From positions 1 through 31,077 of the IMG/VR virus record IMGVR_UViG_3300022752_000266: DNA of 31,077 nt; one strand, given 5' to 3'. Under the pieces are notes generated by a model. It did not search any database and was not told the origin of the DNA. It saw only the letters and a list, made by a program, of their open reading frames with translations. This DNA is from a virus. The position numbers and the translations under genes are program-made. This document shows positions 1-8,571 of this stretch, piece by piece (position 1 is the first letter of the stretch; each line of letters opens with the position of its first letter).

Positions 1-36
1 ATAGAACGCATAAACCCGCATTTCAGCCCTTTTTAG
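1..36 (+). CDS. 3' end of a junction-spanning small gene (if the sequence is circular)
   Basis: The first 36 bases read as eleven sense codons and a TAG stop (34-36). They have no start codon of their own. They matter because the open gene at the right end (ATG at 30994) holds exactly 28 complete codons at base 31077 and continues here in the same frame, giving a 39-residue protein ending in IERINPHFSPF. This fits a circular or circularly permuted molecule. On its own the fragment has no recognisable function. The continuity is an inference, since an in-frame join has a one-in-three chance of occurring randomly. Confidence 0.4.
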   Translation: MERINPHFSPF

Positions 37-80
37 GTGTTAGGCTTGTTTTACCGAGCATCTACGAGTTTGGAGTTGTT

Positions 81-524
81 ATGCCTAATCCCCCGAAGCC
101 TATTGAGCAGAAGAGACTGCTTGGTAATCCTGGTAAGCGGGCTTTACCGAAGAATACGGTTGATTTGCCTAATTTGGGTCATAGTCCTGAGCCTTTGCGC
201 CCTTTGGGTGTTGTTGGTGAAGCGTTTTGGGTGGAAGCTTGGGGTAAGGGTCAGTTGTGGTTGGGGCGGACTGATGCTTGGCTTGTGCAGTTGACTGCTG
301 AAATGTTTGATGAGCGTGAAGAGTTGAAGGCTATTTTGGCTGAGAAGGTGGCTGCTAATGATGATAATGCTTGGCGTGACCGTAGGCAGTTGCGTGATTT
401 GGAGCGTTCGCTTGTAACTAACTTGAGTTTGATGGCTTGGACTCCTGTTGACCGTTCTAAGTATGGTTTGGCTGAAGTGAAGGCTAAGAGTAAGTTGGCT
501 GAGTTTATGGAGAAGCATGGCTAG
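81..524 (+). CDS. terS: Terminase small subunit (P27-like)
   Basis: This 147-residue protein is probably the DNA-recognition subunit of the packaging terminase, which marks phage DNA for cleavage and feeds it to the large subunit. The N-terminus carries the LLGNPGKRAL motif (residues 14-23) typical of P27-family small terminases. The remainder is charged and helical, as expected for an oligomeric DNA-binding protein. The start is ATG 81, with TTTGGAG a few bases upstream. Its stop overlaps the large-subunit start by 8 bases, the classic terS-terL arrangement. The family call is by motif and position, and length is normal for the family. The pac or cos site it would recognise was not identified. 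Confidence 0.8.
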   Translation: MPNPPKPIEQKRLLGNPGKRALPKNTVDLPNLGHSPEPLRPLGVVGEAFWVEAWGKGQLWLGRTDAWLVQLTAEMFDEREELKAILAEKVAANDDNAWRDRRQLRDLERSLVTNLSLMAWTPVDRSKYGLAEVKAKSKLAEFMEKHG

Positions 525-2028
525 TTGGCCACCTGCTTGGTTGACCCCTGTTTCTGATGAGCAGATTGCTAATGGTAAAGGGGATGCTGTTATTGCGTTT
601 GCTGAGACTTTTGGCATTATTACGAAGGATAGTGTTGCTGGTTCGGCTGGTTCGCCTTTGGTGTTGCGTGATTGGCAGAAGGAGTTGTTGCGCCATGTGT
701 TTGCTTATGATGAGAAGGGTTTGAAGCACCGTATCAATTTGATTGGTATGCCGAGAAAGCAGGGTAAGTCGGCTTTGGCTTCTACTTTGGGTATTTATGG
801 GTTGTTGGCTCAGGGTATCAATGGTGCTGAAGTTTATTCTTGTGCTGCTGATAGGGACCAGGCTCGTATTGTGTTTGCTGATGCTAAGAAGATGATTGAA
901 GCTAACCCTGATTTGTTGGAGATGGTGAAACTTTATCGGGATGCTATTGAAGTTCCTTCTACTGGCAGTATTTATCGTGTTTTATCGAGTGAAGCGTTCA
1001 CTAAGGAAGGTCTTAGTCCAACATTAATTGTGCTGGATGAGCTCCATGCTCAACCTAATCGTGAACTTTTTGATGTTATGTCGTTAGCTCAGGGCGCTCG
1101 TGGCAACATGGCTTCTATGATTGCGATTACTACTGCTGGTGTGAAAACGGATTCTACTGGTCAGGACAGTATTGCGTATTCGTTGTATCAGTATGGTCAG
1201 CGTGTGGCTCGTGGTGAGATTGATGACCCAACATTTTTTATGGCTTGGTATGAAGCCCCTATTGAAGCAGACCATAGGTTAGAAGAGACTTGGCGGATGG
1301 CTAATCCTGGTATAGACGATATTTGTGCTTTATCGGACTATAAGTCTGCCGTGTTGCGGACACCTGAATCAGAGTTTAGAACTAAGCGTTGTAATCAATG
1401 GGTATCTAGTGCTATTTCTTGGTTGCCTACTGGTGTTTGGGATGCGTGTGCTGACCCTGTGGAACTTGACCCTGATGCAGAGTATGTGTTGGGTTTTGAT
1501 GGTTCGTTCTCTGGAGACACGACTGTTATTGTTGGTTGCCGTAAACCAAAGGATGAAGAAGATAAACCTTACATTTTTTTGGTGAAGGCTTGGGAGAAAC
1601 CTGTTGATGCTGATGATTCTTGGCGTGTGGACATTTTGGATGCTGAAAACGCTATAAGAGACTTTTGCGCTAAATATAAGGTTAGGGAAGTCGCTTGTGA
1701 CCCTTATCGTTGGCAAAGGTCTATGGAAGCATTGGCTGATGCTGGCGTGCCTATCGTTGAGTGGCCTTCTACTTCTGCGAAGCGTATGATTCCTGCTTGC
1801 GCTAATTTTTTTGATGCTGTGGTGGAGAAGCGGGTCACGCATGACGGTAATCCGTTGTTGGCTAGGCATCTGTCTAACGCTGTGGTTAAGACAGATAGTT
1901 TGGGTGTTCGTATTGTCAAAGAGAATCGAGCAAGTAATCGTAGAATAGATGCTGCGGTTGCCGCTATCTTGGCGTATGACAGAGCAGGCGCTAAAATGGA
2001 AAAGCGGATAGTGCCAAAGTTTTTGTGA
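517..2028 (+). CDS. terL: Terminase large subunit (ATPase and nuclease)
   Basis: This 503-residue packaging motor drives DNA into the prohead and cuts the concatemer. The ATPase half has a Walker A-like GMPRKQGKS (about residues 77-85) and a Walker B segment LIVLDELHA (about 170-178) with the catalytic Glu after the Asp. The C-terminal half is an RNase H-like nuclease with likely metal-binding acids at Asp328 (in GFDGSF), Asp395 (in ACDPYRW) and Asp478 (in RRIDAAV). Full length and all expected motifs suggest it is functional. It overlaps terS by 8 bases and is followed by a small membrane gene and the portal gene. Its sequence style is the HK97/Terminase_1 type common in actinophages. Confidence 0.95.
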   Translation: MASWPPAWLTPVSDEQIANGKGDAVIAFAETFGIITKDSVAGSAGSPLVLRDWQKELLRHVFAYDEKGLKHRINLIGMPRKQGKSALASTLGIYGLLAQGINGAEVYSCAADRDQARIVFADAKKMIEANPDLLEMVKLYRDAIEVPSTGSIYRVLSSEAFTKEGLSPTLIVLDELHAQPNRELFDVMSLAQGARGNMASMIAITTAGVKTDSTGQDSIAYSLYQYGQRVARGEIDDPTFFMAWYEAPIEADHRLEETWRMANPGIDDICALSDYKSAVLRTPESEFRTKRCNQWVSSAISWLPTGVWDACADPVELDPDAEYVLGFDGSFSGDTTVIVGCRKPKDEEDKPYIFLVKAWEKPVDADDSWRVDILDAENAIRDFCAKYKVREVACDPYRWQRSMEALADAGVPIVEWPSTSAKRMIPACANFFDAVVEKRVTHDGNPLLARHLSNAVVKTDSLGVRIVKENRASNRRIDAAVAAILAYDRAGAKMEKRIVPKFL

Positions 2029-2038
2029 TAGGTGAATA

Positions 2039-2179
2039 ATGATTTCTTCAATAATTCAAGCGGTAGGCATCCTTACGATTTCGGTTGGGGTTAGCCTTAT
2101 CTATCTGCCAGCAGGTTTGATTACTTTAGGTGTTGGTGTTCTGCTGTTTGGTCTGGCTCTTGGAACGGATAAGAAGTAA
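2039..2179 (+). CDS. Small two-helix membrane protein between terminase and portal
   Basis: A 46-residue ORF that starts at ATG 2039, with GATAGGTG just upstream, and ends in TAATG, sharing two bases with the portal start. Nearly the whole protein is hydrophobic: one segment is about residues 5-23 and a second about 25-42, separated by a Pro-Ala-Gly turn and followed by a short TDKK tail. This is a small membrane hairpin. Similar tiny membrane ORFs sit between terminase and portal in other actinophages, without known function. The tight coupling on both sides argues that it is translated. A role in head assembly at the membrane would be a guess. Confidence 0.65.
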   Translation: MISSIIQAVGILTISVGVSLIYLPAGLITLGVGVLLFGLALGTDKK

Positions 2180-3450
2180 TGCTTGAAAGACTTTTAAATA
2201 CTCGGTCAATTTCGTATCAGAGTATTTTTTCTCTTGGCGGTGATTTGACTACTGAAAGTCAAGCTGGTGTCGCTATCAATAGTAAGAACGCTTATGAAGT
2301 AGTTGCTTTCTTCTCAGCAGTAAGCCTTATCAGCGACACTATTTCTACTTTGCCTGTTGATGCTTACATTCGTGTTGATGGTGAACGCAGACCGTATAGA
2401 CCAAAGCCAGCGTGGATTGACCAACCTGATGTTGACACTACTCGTCAAGCACACTTTGGTTCTGTCGTTGCTTCTCTACTTGTCTCAGGTAATGCTTATA
2501 CTCGTGTATTTAGAGATAATCGTGGCGAAGTTGTAAACCTTGTTGCGTTAGACCCTAGCAAGATGACTGTTCAGCGTTCGGCTATTGGTCGCAAGATTTT
2601 TATTTATGCTGATGAACCTAAACCTTTGAGTTCTGATGAAGTTATCCACATTATTGATTTGGCTACACCTGGTTCGCTGACTGGTTTGAGTCGTGTAGAG
2701 AAACTGAAAGATGCTCTTGGTGTGGCTACTGCTTTGCAGGCTTACGCAGCTAGATTCTTTAGTCAGGGTTCTACTACTCAGGGAATAATTGAATATCCTG
2801 GTGAGTTAACTCCTGAAGAAGCAAAAGATTTGCGGGATAGTTTTGATTCACGCCATAGGGGTTTCAAAAAGGCTCACAGAACAGGTATTTTGTCTGGTGG
2901 TGCTAAGTATGTTGACACTACGGTTCCTAATGACCAAGCACAGTTCTTAGATTCTCGTAGGTTTGCGGTTGAAGAGATTGCTAGAGCGTTCAACATTCCG
3001 CTACACATGCTTGGTGTTCCTGATACTGCTAGTTATGCTTCAGTTGAACAAAATAACCTTCAGTTCATTTCTCACACGCTTCGCCCTATCCTAGAGAAGA
3101 TTGAGTGGTCTTATAGCAGATTGCTACCTAATTCTGCGTTCATAAAATTTAATTTCTCTGCTTTGCTTCGTGGAGATTTGAACTCACGCTATCAGGCTTA
3201 TAGCGTTGCTTTACAGTCTGGTTTCAAGTCAATCAATGAGATAAAGAAACTGGAAGATGAACCTGCTGTTCAAGGTGGAGATGTCTTTAGAGTGCCTTTG
3301 GCAAATGTGAATTTGAGTGCTGCTGATTTGAGTGAAACTCAAGCTAAGGTGAAGATGGCTGAAACGCTTGTCGCTACTGGCTATGACCCACAGGAAGTTT
3401 TGAAGATGCTTGGTTTACCTGCTCTTACTTTTGTTGGGGGTGGACAATGA
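2179..3450 (+). CDS. Portal protein (HK97-type)
   Basis: This 423-residue protein would form the dodecameric ring at one capsid vertex, through which DNA enters and leaves and to which the tail attaches. Family features include the N-terminal region with VVAFFSAVSLISDTISTLP (about residues 41-59), the SLLVSGNAYTRVFRDNRGEV stretch (about 93-112), and the later RRFAVEEIARAFNIPLHMLG segment (from about 260) that is highly characteristic of HK97-family portals. Length is normal for the family. It follows the large terminase after one small ORF, and its stop overlaps the next gene as ATGA. No prohead protease follows directly; three fibre-like genes are inserted first. Confidence 0.93.
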   Translation: MLERLLNTRSISYQSIFSLGGDLTTESQAGVAINSKNAYEVVAFFSAVSLISDTISTLPVDAYIRVDGERRPYRPKPAWIDQPDVDTTRQAHFGSVVASLLVSGNAYTRVFRDNRGEVVNLVALDPSKMTVQRSAIGRKIFIYADEPKPLSSDEVIHIIDLATPGSLTGLSRVEKLKDALGVATALQAYAARFFSQGSTTQGIIEYPGELTPEEAKDLRDSFDSRHRGFKKAHRTGILSGGAKYVDTTVPNDQAQFLDSRRFAVEEIARAFNIPLHMLGVPDTASYASVEQNNLQFISHTLRPILEKIEWSYSRLLPNSAFIKFNFSALLRGDLNSRYQAYSVALQSGFKSINEIKKLEDEPAVQGGDVFRVPLANVNLSAADLSETQAKVKMAETLVATGYDPQEVLKMLGLPALTFVGGGQ

Positions 3451-3794
3451 TAAATCCAGCAACTTATAACATTACCTGTCCACAAGGTGTAACTTTTGAT
3501 AAAACCTTTACCGTAACAGTAAACGGATTACCTATGAACTTTACTGGTTATACAGCTGCCATGCAGGTTCGAGAAACCTTTGACTCTACTAGCACAGTTG
3601 TTTCTTTAACAAATGGTTCTGGCATTACTTTAGGTGGAACTGCTGGAACTATTCTTATTACTATCGCTTCCACAGCAACTAGCGCAATCGCTGATGGTTA
3701 TTATTCTTATGACCTTGAAATTATTTCAGGCGGTGGAATAACTGACCGTTTATTAGAAGGCAAATTTGTTGTCACTCCGCAGGTGACTAGATGA
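3447..3794 (+). CDS. Beta-rich virion accessory protein, BppU-N-like
   Basis: A 115-residue protein starting in an ATGA overlap with the portal stop. The sequence is beta-rich, with the pattern FTGYTAAMQVRETF, then ITLGGTAGTILITI, then YYSYDLEII and a closing GKFVVTPQVTR. This resembles a small widespread family of phage structural proteins whose fold is related to the N-terminal domain of baseplate upper proteins, and which often precedes tail-fibre genes. It is followed by two fibre-type genes, which supports a role as an adaptor or attachment domain for appendages. No signal peptide or transmembrane segment is visible. The call rests on pattern recognition and context. Confidence 0.5.
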   Translation: MINPATYNITCPQGVTFDKTFTVTVNGLPMNFTGYTAAMQVRETFDSTSTVVSLTNGSGITLGGTAGTILITIASTATSAIADGYYSYDLEIISGGGITDRLLEGKFVVTPQVTR

Positions 3795-4369
3795 GTGAAA
3801 CTTCTATAGTTGTTGTCGAGAATAATCCAGTCATTACGACTGTAAATAATGCTGTTAATGTTGCTATTACAGAAAATACGGTTGAAGTTGTTGATGCTCC
3901 GTTCAAAAAGTATGGGGCTTTTGAATTTAATGGTAGGCAACAAATTGCAGATACAACTGCTGTTTATGCTATGCCGTTAGATACAACAGATTTTTCTGGT
4001 GATGTCTACATTTCAAATACAAGTCGAATAAATTTTCCTACTGCTGGTTTATATAACATTCAATGGTCTGGACAATTTCAAAACACTTCAAACTCAATCG
4101 AAAACATTTATGTTTGGTTGAGAATAAATGGTGTAGATGTTCCTGGTTCAACTGGTTTTATCTCTATTAACGCTAGAAAATCTGCTACTGAAGTTGCACA
4201 CAATATTATTGGCTGGAACTATTTTCTAAGATTTACACCTAATCAATACGCTGAACTTGTTTGGTCTGCCACAAATACAACTGTAAGCTTGGAGTCTTAT
4301 TCTGCTTTGACTAATCCAATTAGACCAAGCACCGCAGCTATAATTTTGACTGCTCAACAGGTGGCGTAA
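3791..4369 (+). CDS. C1q/TNF-like jelly-roll fibre-head protein
   Basis: A 192-residue protein overlapping its predecessor by four bases (ATGA). Residues 1-40 are a low-complexity Val/Asn/Thr-rich lead with repeated VVVENN and NAVNVAI strands. The remainder resembles C1q-like jelly-roll domains in phage appendages: FPTAGLYNIQWSGQFQN, then IYVWLRINGVDVPGS, then IGWNYFLRFTPNQYAELVW, ending in AAIILTAQQVA. Such domains trimerise and often form receptor-binding tips. It sits directly upstream of the long fibre-like gene at 4369, joined by TAATG. Base composition is richer in A and C than the surrounding head genes, consistent with independent exchange of host-range genes. Confidence 0.6.
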   Translation: MSETSIVVVENNPVITTVNNAVNVAITENTVEVVDAPFKKYGAFEFNGRQQIADTTAVYAMPLDTTDFSGDVYISNTSRINFPTAGLYNIQWSGQFQNTSNSIENIYVWLRINGVDVPGSTGFISINARKSATEVAHNIIGWNYFLRFTPNQYAELVWSATNTTVSLESYSALTNPIRPSTAAIILTAQQVA

Positions 4370-6531
4370 TGCCTATACCTTATCCTTCTAGTCCAACTGT
4401 AGGTCAAACTTTTATTTACGGTGGGATTACTTACACTTGGAATGGTGTGGCGTGGGTTTACACAAAAACTAAAACTCCTGCCGTTGTTGGTTCTGTTGCT
4501 GTTACTGCGCCTATAACTAATACTGGAACTCCTACTGCTCCTGTTATTGGCATTAATCAGTCAGCTCTTGTTTTGGCTCAGTCTCAGGTAACTAATCTTG
4601 TTTCTTCTTTGGCTGGTAAAGCTAATCTTGCTGGCGGTAATAGTTTTACTGATGCTCAAGTTATTGGAACTAATGGCACAGCGAATATTGGTTTGGTTGT
4701 TATTGGAACTGCAAGCCAGTCTGCTGATTTGATGCAGATTAGAAATAGTGCTGGCACAAATCTTGTTACGGTAAATAATCTTGGTTCAGTTTTGTGGGGT
4801 TCTGGTAGCGGTTCATTTTTATCGGGAACTAATGGTCGTATTTTCTTGCAAAGTTCTGACCCTGCTGTAGTTTCTATGACTGTTCGTGGTGCTGCTTCTC
4901 AATCAGCATATTTAACTGAATGGCAAAACTCTAGCGGTGGAACTGTTATTGGAATTGATTCGTCAGGTGTATTACAAGCGTTCAATGGTGTTCGTTCAAA
5001 CTCTTTGACTAACACAACGACATTCAATAACGCAAGAATTCAAACAGGTAATACTGGAACGATTATTGATACAGGTATTTTCACTAACCCTGCTTTGCGT
5101 GTTCAAAACACAAATTCCACAGCAACAGCCAACTTAACTGAATGGTTGAGTTCTACTGGTGGCACAGTAGCCTATGTTGCTTCTACAGGCTTTCTAAACA
5201 TCAATAATGCTAGTTTGCGTGTAAATACTGCTGGCGCAACCTATGGCGCAAGAATACAAACAAGCACAGATGGAACTGCTGTTATTGGAATTGTTGTTAG
5301 GGGTGTCGCATCACAGTCAGCAAACTTACAAGAATGGCAGGACTCAACTGGTGGAACTCTCGCTTATATGGGTCCAGGTGGAGCCTTTAGAGCTGCTGTT
5401 TTGCAAACTTCAGGTGCGGCTGTTGATGCTCGTTTGCGTAACTCTGGTGGAGAAATAACTTTTACTAGAACTACAGCAGCAGCACCTAATCCTGGTGCTA
5501 ACTTAGCAAGAATTTATGTTCGTGATGGCACTCTTGCTGGAACATTACGCTTTGTATCTATTACAGGTGCAAGCGGTTTAGAAGAAACGCTTATAGATAA
5601 TATTTCTAGCACTTCTGCGGTTGCTTCTTCTCGTTTTGTTGGTGCTGGCGGTGTAAATACTGCTGGTTCTATTGTTTCTTCTGCTGGTTTAGCGGTTTCT
5701 GGAACTACCGCACCTATCTTGTTGAATGGTTCTGCTGGAACTACTGGCCAGGTTTTGACTTCTGCTGGTCCAGGTGCTTCTCCTACTTGGAATACTGTTT
5801 CTGGTGGTTCATTTACTGGTGGAACATTAACAAGCAATTTAACGCTTGTTGCTGGTGGAACTGCAACTTCTCCGCTTACTTTCCAGTCAGGAACGGCTTT
5901 AAATACTGCTACTGCTGGTGCAAGAGAGTATGACGGAACTGTTTTCTATGAAACATCTAACGCTACGACTGGTAGGGCGCTTGATGTTCAAGAATATTAT
6001 TGGACTGCCCCTACTGCTGGTGTGGCTTTAGATTTTTCTGCTACTACAACAGGTAAAAGCATTATTAATGGTGGAACAAAAGGTTTGGTGCTTGTTGCTG
6101 GAACAACCTATGAGTTTGAACTATATATGACTGTTACACACACATTTGTTTTGGGTTCAACTCAAGCAGGAACTTTTGGTCTAAACTTTACTACTGTTTC
6201 TGGAACACCTACAAATAGCCCGCTTTATCAATATGATTTTGCGAGCAATACTACTGGTTTCAATAACGCTATGACTTTGACAACTTTAGCCACTCAATCA
6301 ACAGGAACACACACATTTTCAGCTGCTATAACAAGCGGTAGCAGATTCTCTATTATTAGAGCTAAAGGCATTATTCGTGTTACTGGAACTGGAACGACAA
6401 GATTTTACCCATTTGTTTCTGTCAATAATACTAACGCTGATAATGGTTGGTCTATAGGTAATGGTTCTTTCCTAAAAATTAAACCTGTAGGAAATGGAAC
6501 TGTAAGCGAAGTTGGAAGTGCGTGGTCATAA
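4369..6531 (+). CDS. Long repetitive fibre or virion appendage protein
   Basis: This 720-residue protein is rich in Gly, Ser, Thr, Ala and Asn, with little charge, as in beta-helical or triple-beta fibre shafts. The N-terminus (PYPSSPTVGQTFIYGGITYT, about residues 4-23) resembles short attachment modules of phage structural proteins. Imperfect repeats centred on ASQSADLMQ, ASQSAYLTEWQNSSGG, TATANLTEWLSSTGG and ASQSANLQEWQDSTGG occur at about residues 114, 175, 250 and 313. A later region has GQVLTSAGPGASPTWNT, a common fibre motif, before a beta-rich C-terminal domain from about residue 520. It probably contacts host surface glycans. It lies unusually within the head module, between portal and protease. 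Confidence 0.75.
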   Translation: MPIPYPSSPTVGQTFIYGGITYTWNGVAWVYTKTKTPAVVGSVAVTAPITNTGTPTAPVIGINQSALVLAQSQVTNLVSSLAGKANLAGGNSFTDAQVIGTNGTANIGLVVIGTASQSADLMQIRNSAGTNLVTVNNLGSVLWGSGSGSFLSGTNGRIFLQSSDPAVVSMTVRGAASQSAYLTEWQNSSGGTVIGIDSSGVLQAFNGVRSNSLTNTTTFNNARIQTGNTGTIIDTGIFTNPALRVQNTNSTATANLTEWLSSTGGTVAYVASTGFLNINNASLRVNTAGATYGARIQTSTDGTAVIGIVVRGVASQSANLQEWQDSTGGTLAYMGPGGAFRAAVLQTSGAAVDARLRNSGGEITFTRTTAAAPNPGANLARIYVRDGTLAGTLRFVSITGASGLEETLIDNISSTSAVASSRFVGAGGVNTAGSIVSSAGLAVSGTTAPILLNGSAGTTGQVLTSAGPGASPTWNTVSGGSFTGGTLTSNLTLVAGGTATSPLTFQSGTALNTATAGAREYDGTVFYETSNATTGRALDVQEYYWTAPTAGVALDFSATTTGKSIINGGTKGLVLVAGTTYEFELYMTVTHTFVLGSTQAGTFGLNFTTVSGTPTNSPLYQYDFASNTTGFNNAMTLTTLATQSTGTHTFSAAITSGSRFSIIRAKGIIRVTGTGTTRFYPFVSVNNTNADNGWSIGNGSFLKIKPVGNGTVSEVGSAWS

Positions 6532-6689
6532 TGGATGAGATTAGACAATTATTGAAGGATTGGGAAGAAAATAATTACATTAATCCTGATGGTTTGATTG
6601 CAGCTCATCAAGCCGTAACTATCTTGCTTGAAAAGATAGAATTGTTAGAGAGTGAATTAGCCGATTTGAAAGCGAATCTAGGTAAATAA
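6531..6689 (+). CDS. Small coiled-coil protein
   Basis: A 52-residue ORF whose ATG shares two bases with the fibre-gene stop (TAATG). It is acidic and helical. Residues 26-50 (HQAVTILLEKIELLESELAD region) show a leucine-heptad pattern suggesting a short coiled coil. No known domain was recognised. Position between the fibre and protease genes and strict coupling support real translation. It could be a fibre chaperone or a small assembly factor, but nothing in the sequence decides this. Confidence 0.6.
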   Translation: MDEIRQLLKDWEENNYINPDGLIAAHQAVTILLEKIELLESELADLKANLGK

Positions 6690-6692
6690 CTT

Positions 6693-8264
6693 ATGCCTTA
6701 TTACATTAGCGATAAGCAAGATGATTGTTCTGGTTGGGCTACCGTCAAGATTGAAGATGATAAGCCTGTGACCATTGGTTGTCACACTTCTAAGCAGGAT
6801 GCTGTTAAGCAGATGGTTGCGGTTTCGTTGTCTGAGAAGATTGAGCCTGGTGGCGAATATACTCGTGCTTTACCTAACTATCCTATCGCTGAAGGTGATT
6901 ATGTGATGGGTTTGACTACTGAAGGTCCTGTAGTTGGTTTAGTTGAACACATTATGTCCGAAGGTGGAGTTTATGGCGTTGAAGGCTCTGAATACGCTAT
7001 TGAGTCAACTCCTGAGAATCCTGCTATGGCTGTTCGTATTTTTGAAATGGAAGATGGTGAGTGGCAGCCAACTGCTTACACTATCGGGATGTTGATGTCT
7101 GATGCTAAGAAGATTGTTCTTAAAGAAATGATGGAAGAGCCTGAAGATGTCGAAGAAGATAGGGCTTTAGCGACCTATAAACCTACTGTTGGTATGAAGC
7201 GAGCTGCTGCTAGGGCTTTGCGTTGGAAAAAAGAAGGTAAGGCTACTGGTGCTGGAACTCCTGTTGGTTGGGGTCGTGCTACCGATATTGTTGCTGGTCG
7301 TTCTATGTCTTTAAGTGTTGTGAAACGAATGTATTCATTCTTCAGCAGACATGAAGTAGATAAAAAAGGCAAAGATTTTTATAATACCGAGAATCCTAGT
7401 AACGGAAGAATAATGTGGGATGCTTGGGGCGGGGATGCTGGCTTTACTTGGTCGGCTAGTATTGTAAAGAGAGAATCTGGACAAAGGATGAAGATGACTG
7501 ATGCTCAGGTGAGAGCCACTAATAGAGCCGAGAAAATTGTTGCTACTTTACGCAAGATTAATGGCGTGAAGCCTGCTTCTGAGACTCGTGTTTCTGATGT
7601 TGATTTTGAGATTCGGGCTGACGGAGACAAAATGACTTTCTCTGGTTATGCGGCTGTGTTCAATAGCGACAGCCAACCTTTGCCTTTTACTGAGCGTATT
7701 GCTCCTGGTGCTTTCAAGAGAACTTTGCAGGCTCGGAATGATGTGAAGTTGCTGTGGAATCACGATTCTGGTGAAGTTTTGGCTTCTACTAGGTCTGGAA
7801 CTATGCGCCTGTGGGAAGATACTCATGGTTTGCGTGTTGAAGCCGACCTTGCTCCTACTACTCGTGGTAAGGATTTGAGTATTCTTATGCAGCGTGGAGA
7901 TGTCAATAAGATGTCTTTTGGTTTTACCGTTCAAAAGGATTCTTGGAGTGCGGATGGTCAGGTTAGAACGCTAGAGTCTGTTAGACTTGCTGAAGTATCA
8001 ATAGTGACCTTTCCAGCCTACGAAGCGAGTGTTGCCCAAGTGCGTTCTTTAGATAATGTAAATGTTGAGAAGTTGTCTGATGCTTTATTAGCGTTAGAAA
8101 CTGAAGAGTCTTTGACTCCTGACCAAGCAGATTTGTTGACTAATGTCATTAAGCAGATGTCTAAGGTTGAAGAGAAGTCTGAACAGCCTGTAGAGCAGGT
8201 TGATGAACCTACGGTGATAGACTTGCTGTTAAAGAAACATGAACTTGAAGGAAAGATGCTCTAA
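6693..8264 (+). CDS. Prohead maturation protease with two N-terminal accessory domains
   Basis: A 523-residue multidomain protein. Residues from about 298 to 455 form an HK97-type prohead serine protease (U35), with the probable catalytic His357 in LLWNHDSG and Ser408 in NKMSFGF, and the late family motif LAEVSIVTFPAY. It would cleave scaffold and capsid N-termini after prohead assembly. Residues 1-60 form a small module (YYISDKQDDCSGWATVKI, then GCHTSKQDAVKQM) seen at the N-termini of other actinophage head proteins. Residues about 165-265 are a second conserved but uncharacterised phage domain (KATGAGTPVGWGRATDI, SFFSRHEVDKKG, IMWDAWGGDAGFTW). Typical proteases of this family are near 200 residues, so this is a clear fusion. 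A short acidic tail follows the protease. Confidence 0.9.
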   Translation: MPYYISDKQDDCSGWATVKIEDDKPVTIGCHTSKQDAVKQMVAVSLSEKIEPGGEYTRALPNYPIAEGDYVMGLTTEGPVVGLVEHIMSEGGVYGVEGSEYAIESTPENPAMAVRIFEMEDGEWQPTAYTIGMLMSDAKKIVLKEMMEEPEDVEEDRALATYKPTVGMKRAAARALRWKKEGKATGAGTPVGWGRATDIVAGRSMSLSVVKRMYSFFSRHEVDKKGKDFYNTENPSNGRIMWDAWGGDAGFTWSASIVKRESGQRMKMTDAQVRATNRAEKIVATLRKINGVKPASETRVSDVDFEIRADGDKMTFSGYAAVFNSDSQPLPFTERIAPGAFKRTLQARNDVKLLWNHDSGEVLASTRSGTMRLWEDTHGLRVEADLAPTTRGKDLSILMQRGDVNKMSFGFTVQKDSWSADGQVRTLESVRLAEVSIVTFPAYEASVAQVRSLDNVNVEKLSDALLALETEESLTPDQADLLTNVIKQMSKVEEKSEQPVEQVDEPTVIDLLLKKHELEGKML

Positions 8265-8425
8265 TGGCTACTAAAGAACAGATTGTTGCAGCTATCTTGT
8301 CGGTTGCAGGTAATCCTGCTGCTGGTGAAATTAAGGACTTGTCAGAAGCGTTTGCTGATGCTATTATTGCTATTGACTCCCCTGCCAAAGAAGTCAGGGT
8401 TGTTGAAGTAAAAGAGACTCGCTAG
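8264..8425 (+). CDS. Small acidic protein upstream of the capsid gene
   Basis: A 53-residue ORF starting in a TAATG overlap with the protease stop and ending 24 bases before a strong terminator stem. It is helical, with AAILSVAGNPAAGEIKDLSE followed by AFADAIIAI and a charged C-terminus. No catalytic motif or membrane segment is visible. Comparable tiny ORFs occur next to the capsid gene in many actinophages without known function. It is the last gene of the first operon. It may be a head-assembly accessory factor, which is inference from position only. Confidence 0.6.
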   Translation: MATKEQIVAAILSVAGNPAAGEIKDLSEAFADAIIAIDSPAKEVRVVEVKETR

Positions 8426-8449
8426 TTATTCCCTTTCCTAGCGACTGCA

Positions 8450-8491
8450 CCCCACTAGGTTTACCCCTTTCACCTAGTGGGGTTTTCTTTT
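8450..8491 (+). terminator. Intrinsic terminator ending the packaging/head operon
   Basis: A perfect 11-bp stem (CCCCACTAGGT at 8450-8460 with ACCTAGTGGGG at 8472-8482), an 11-base loop, and a TTTTCTTTT tract. It separates the protease operon from the capsid gene, so the capsid gene probably has its own promoter or depends on controlled readthrough. Confidence 0.9.
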
Positions 8492-8528
8492 AAGCGTATT
8501 ATTTTTGTTTATTAGACTTGTTTATGTA

Positions 8529-8571
8529 GTTGAGTGTCAGCACCGCTACACCTGTTGAGTGTCAGCACCGC
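8529..8571 (+). repeat. Tandem 18-bp direct repeat in the capsid-gene leader
   Basis: The 18-base sequence GTTGAGTGTCAGCACCGC occurs identically at 8529-8546 and 8554-8571, a period of 25 bases. It lies in the 180-base stretch between the terminator and the capsid start, where no convincing promoter could be assigned by eye. It may be a pair of activator sites or a leader RNA element affecting capsid expression. Confidence 0.85.

Noticed and set aside
5514-5837. Minus-strand ORF of 107 codons in the fibre gene
   Set aside because: Pro/Val/Glu-rich reverse of a repetitive Gly/Thr/Ser-coding sequence; no ribosome site or context.
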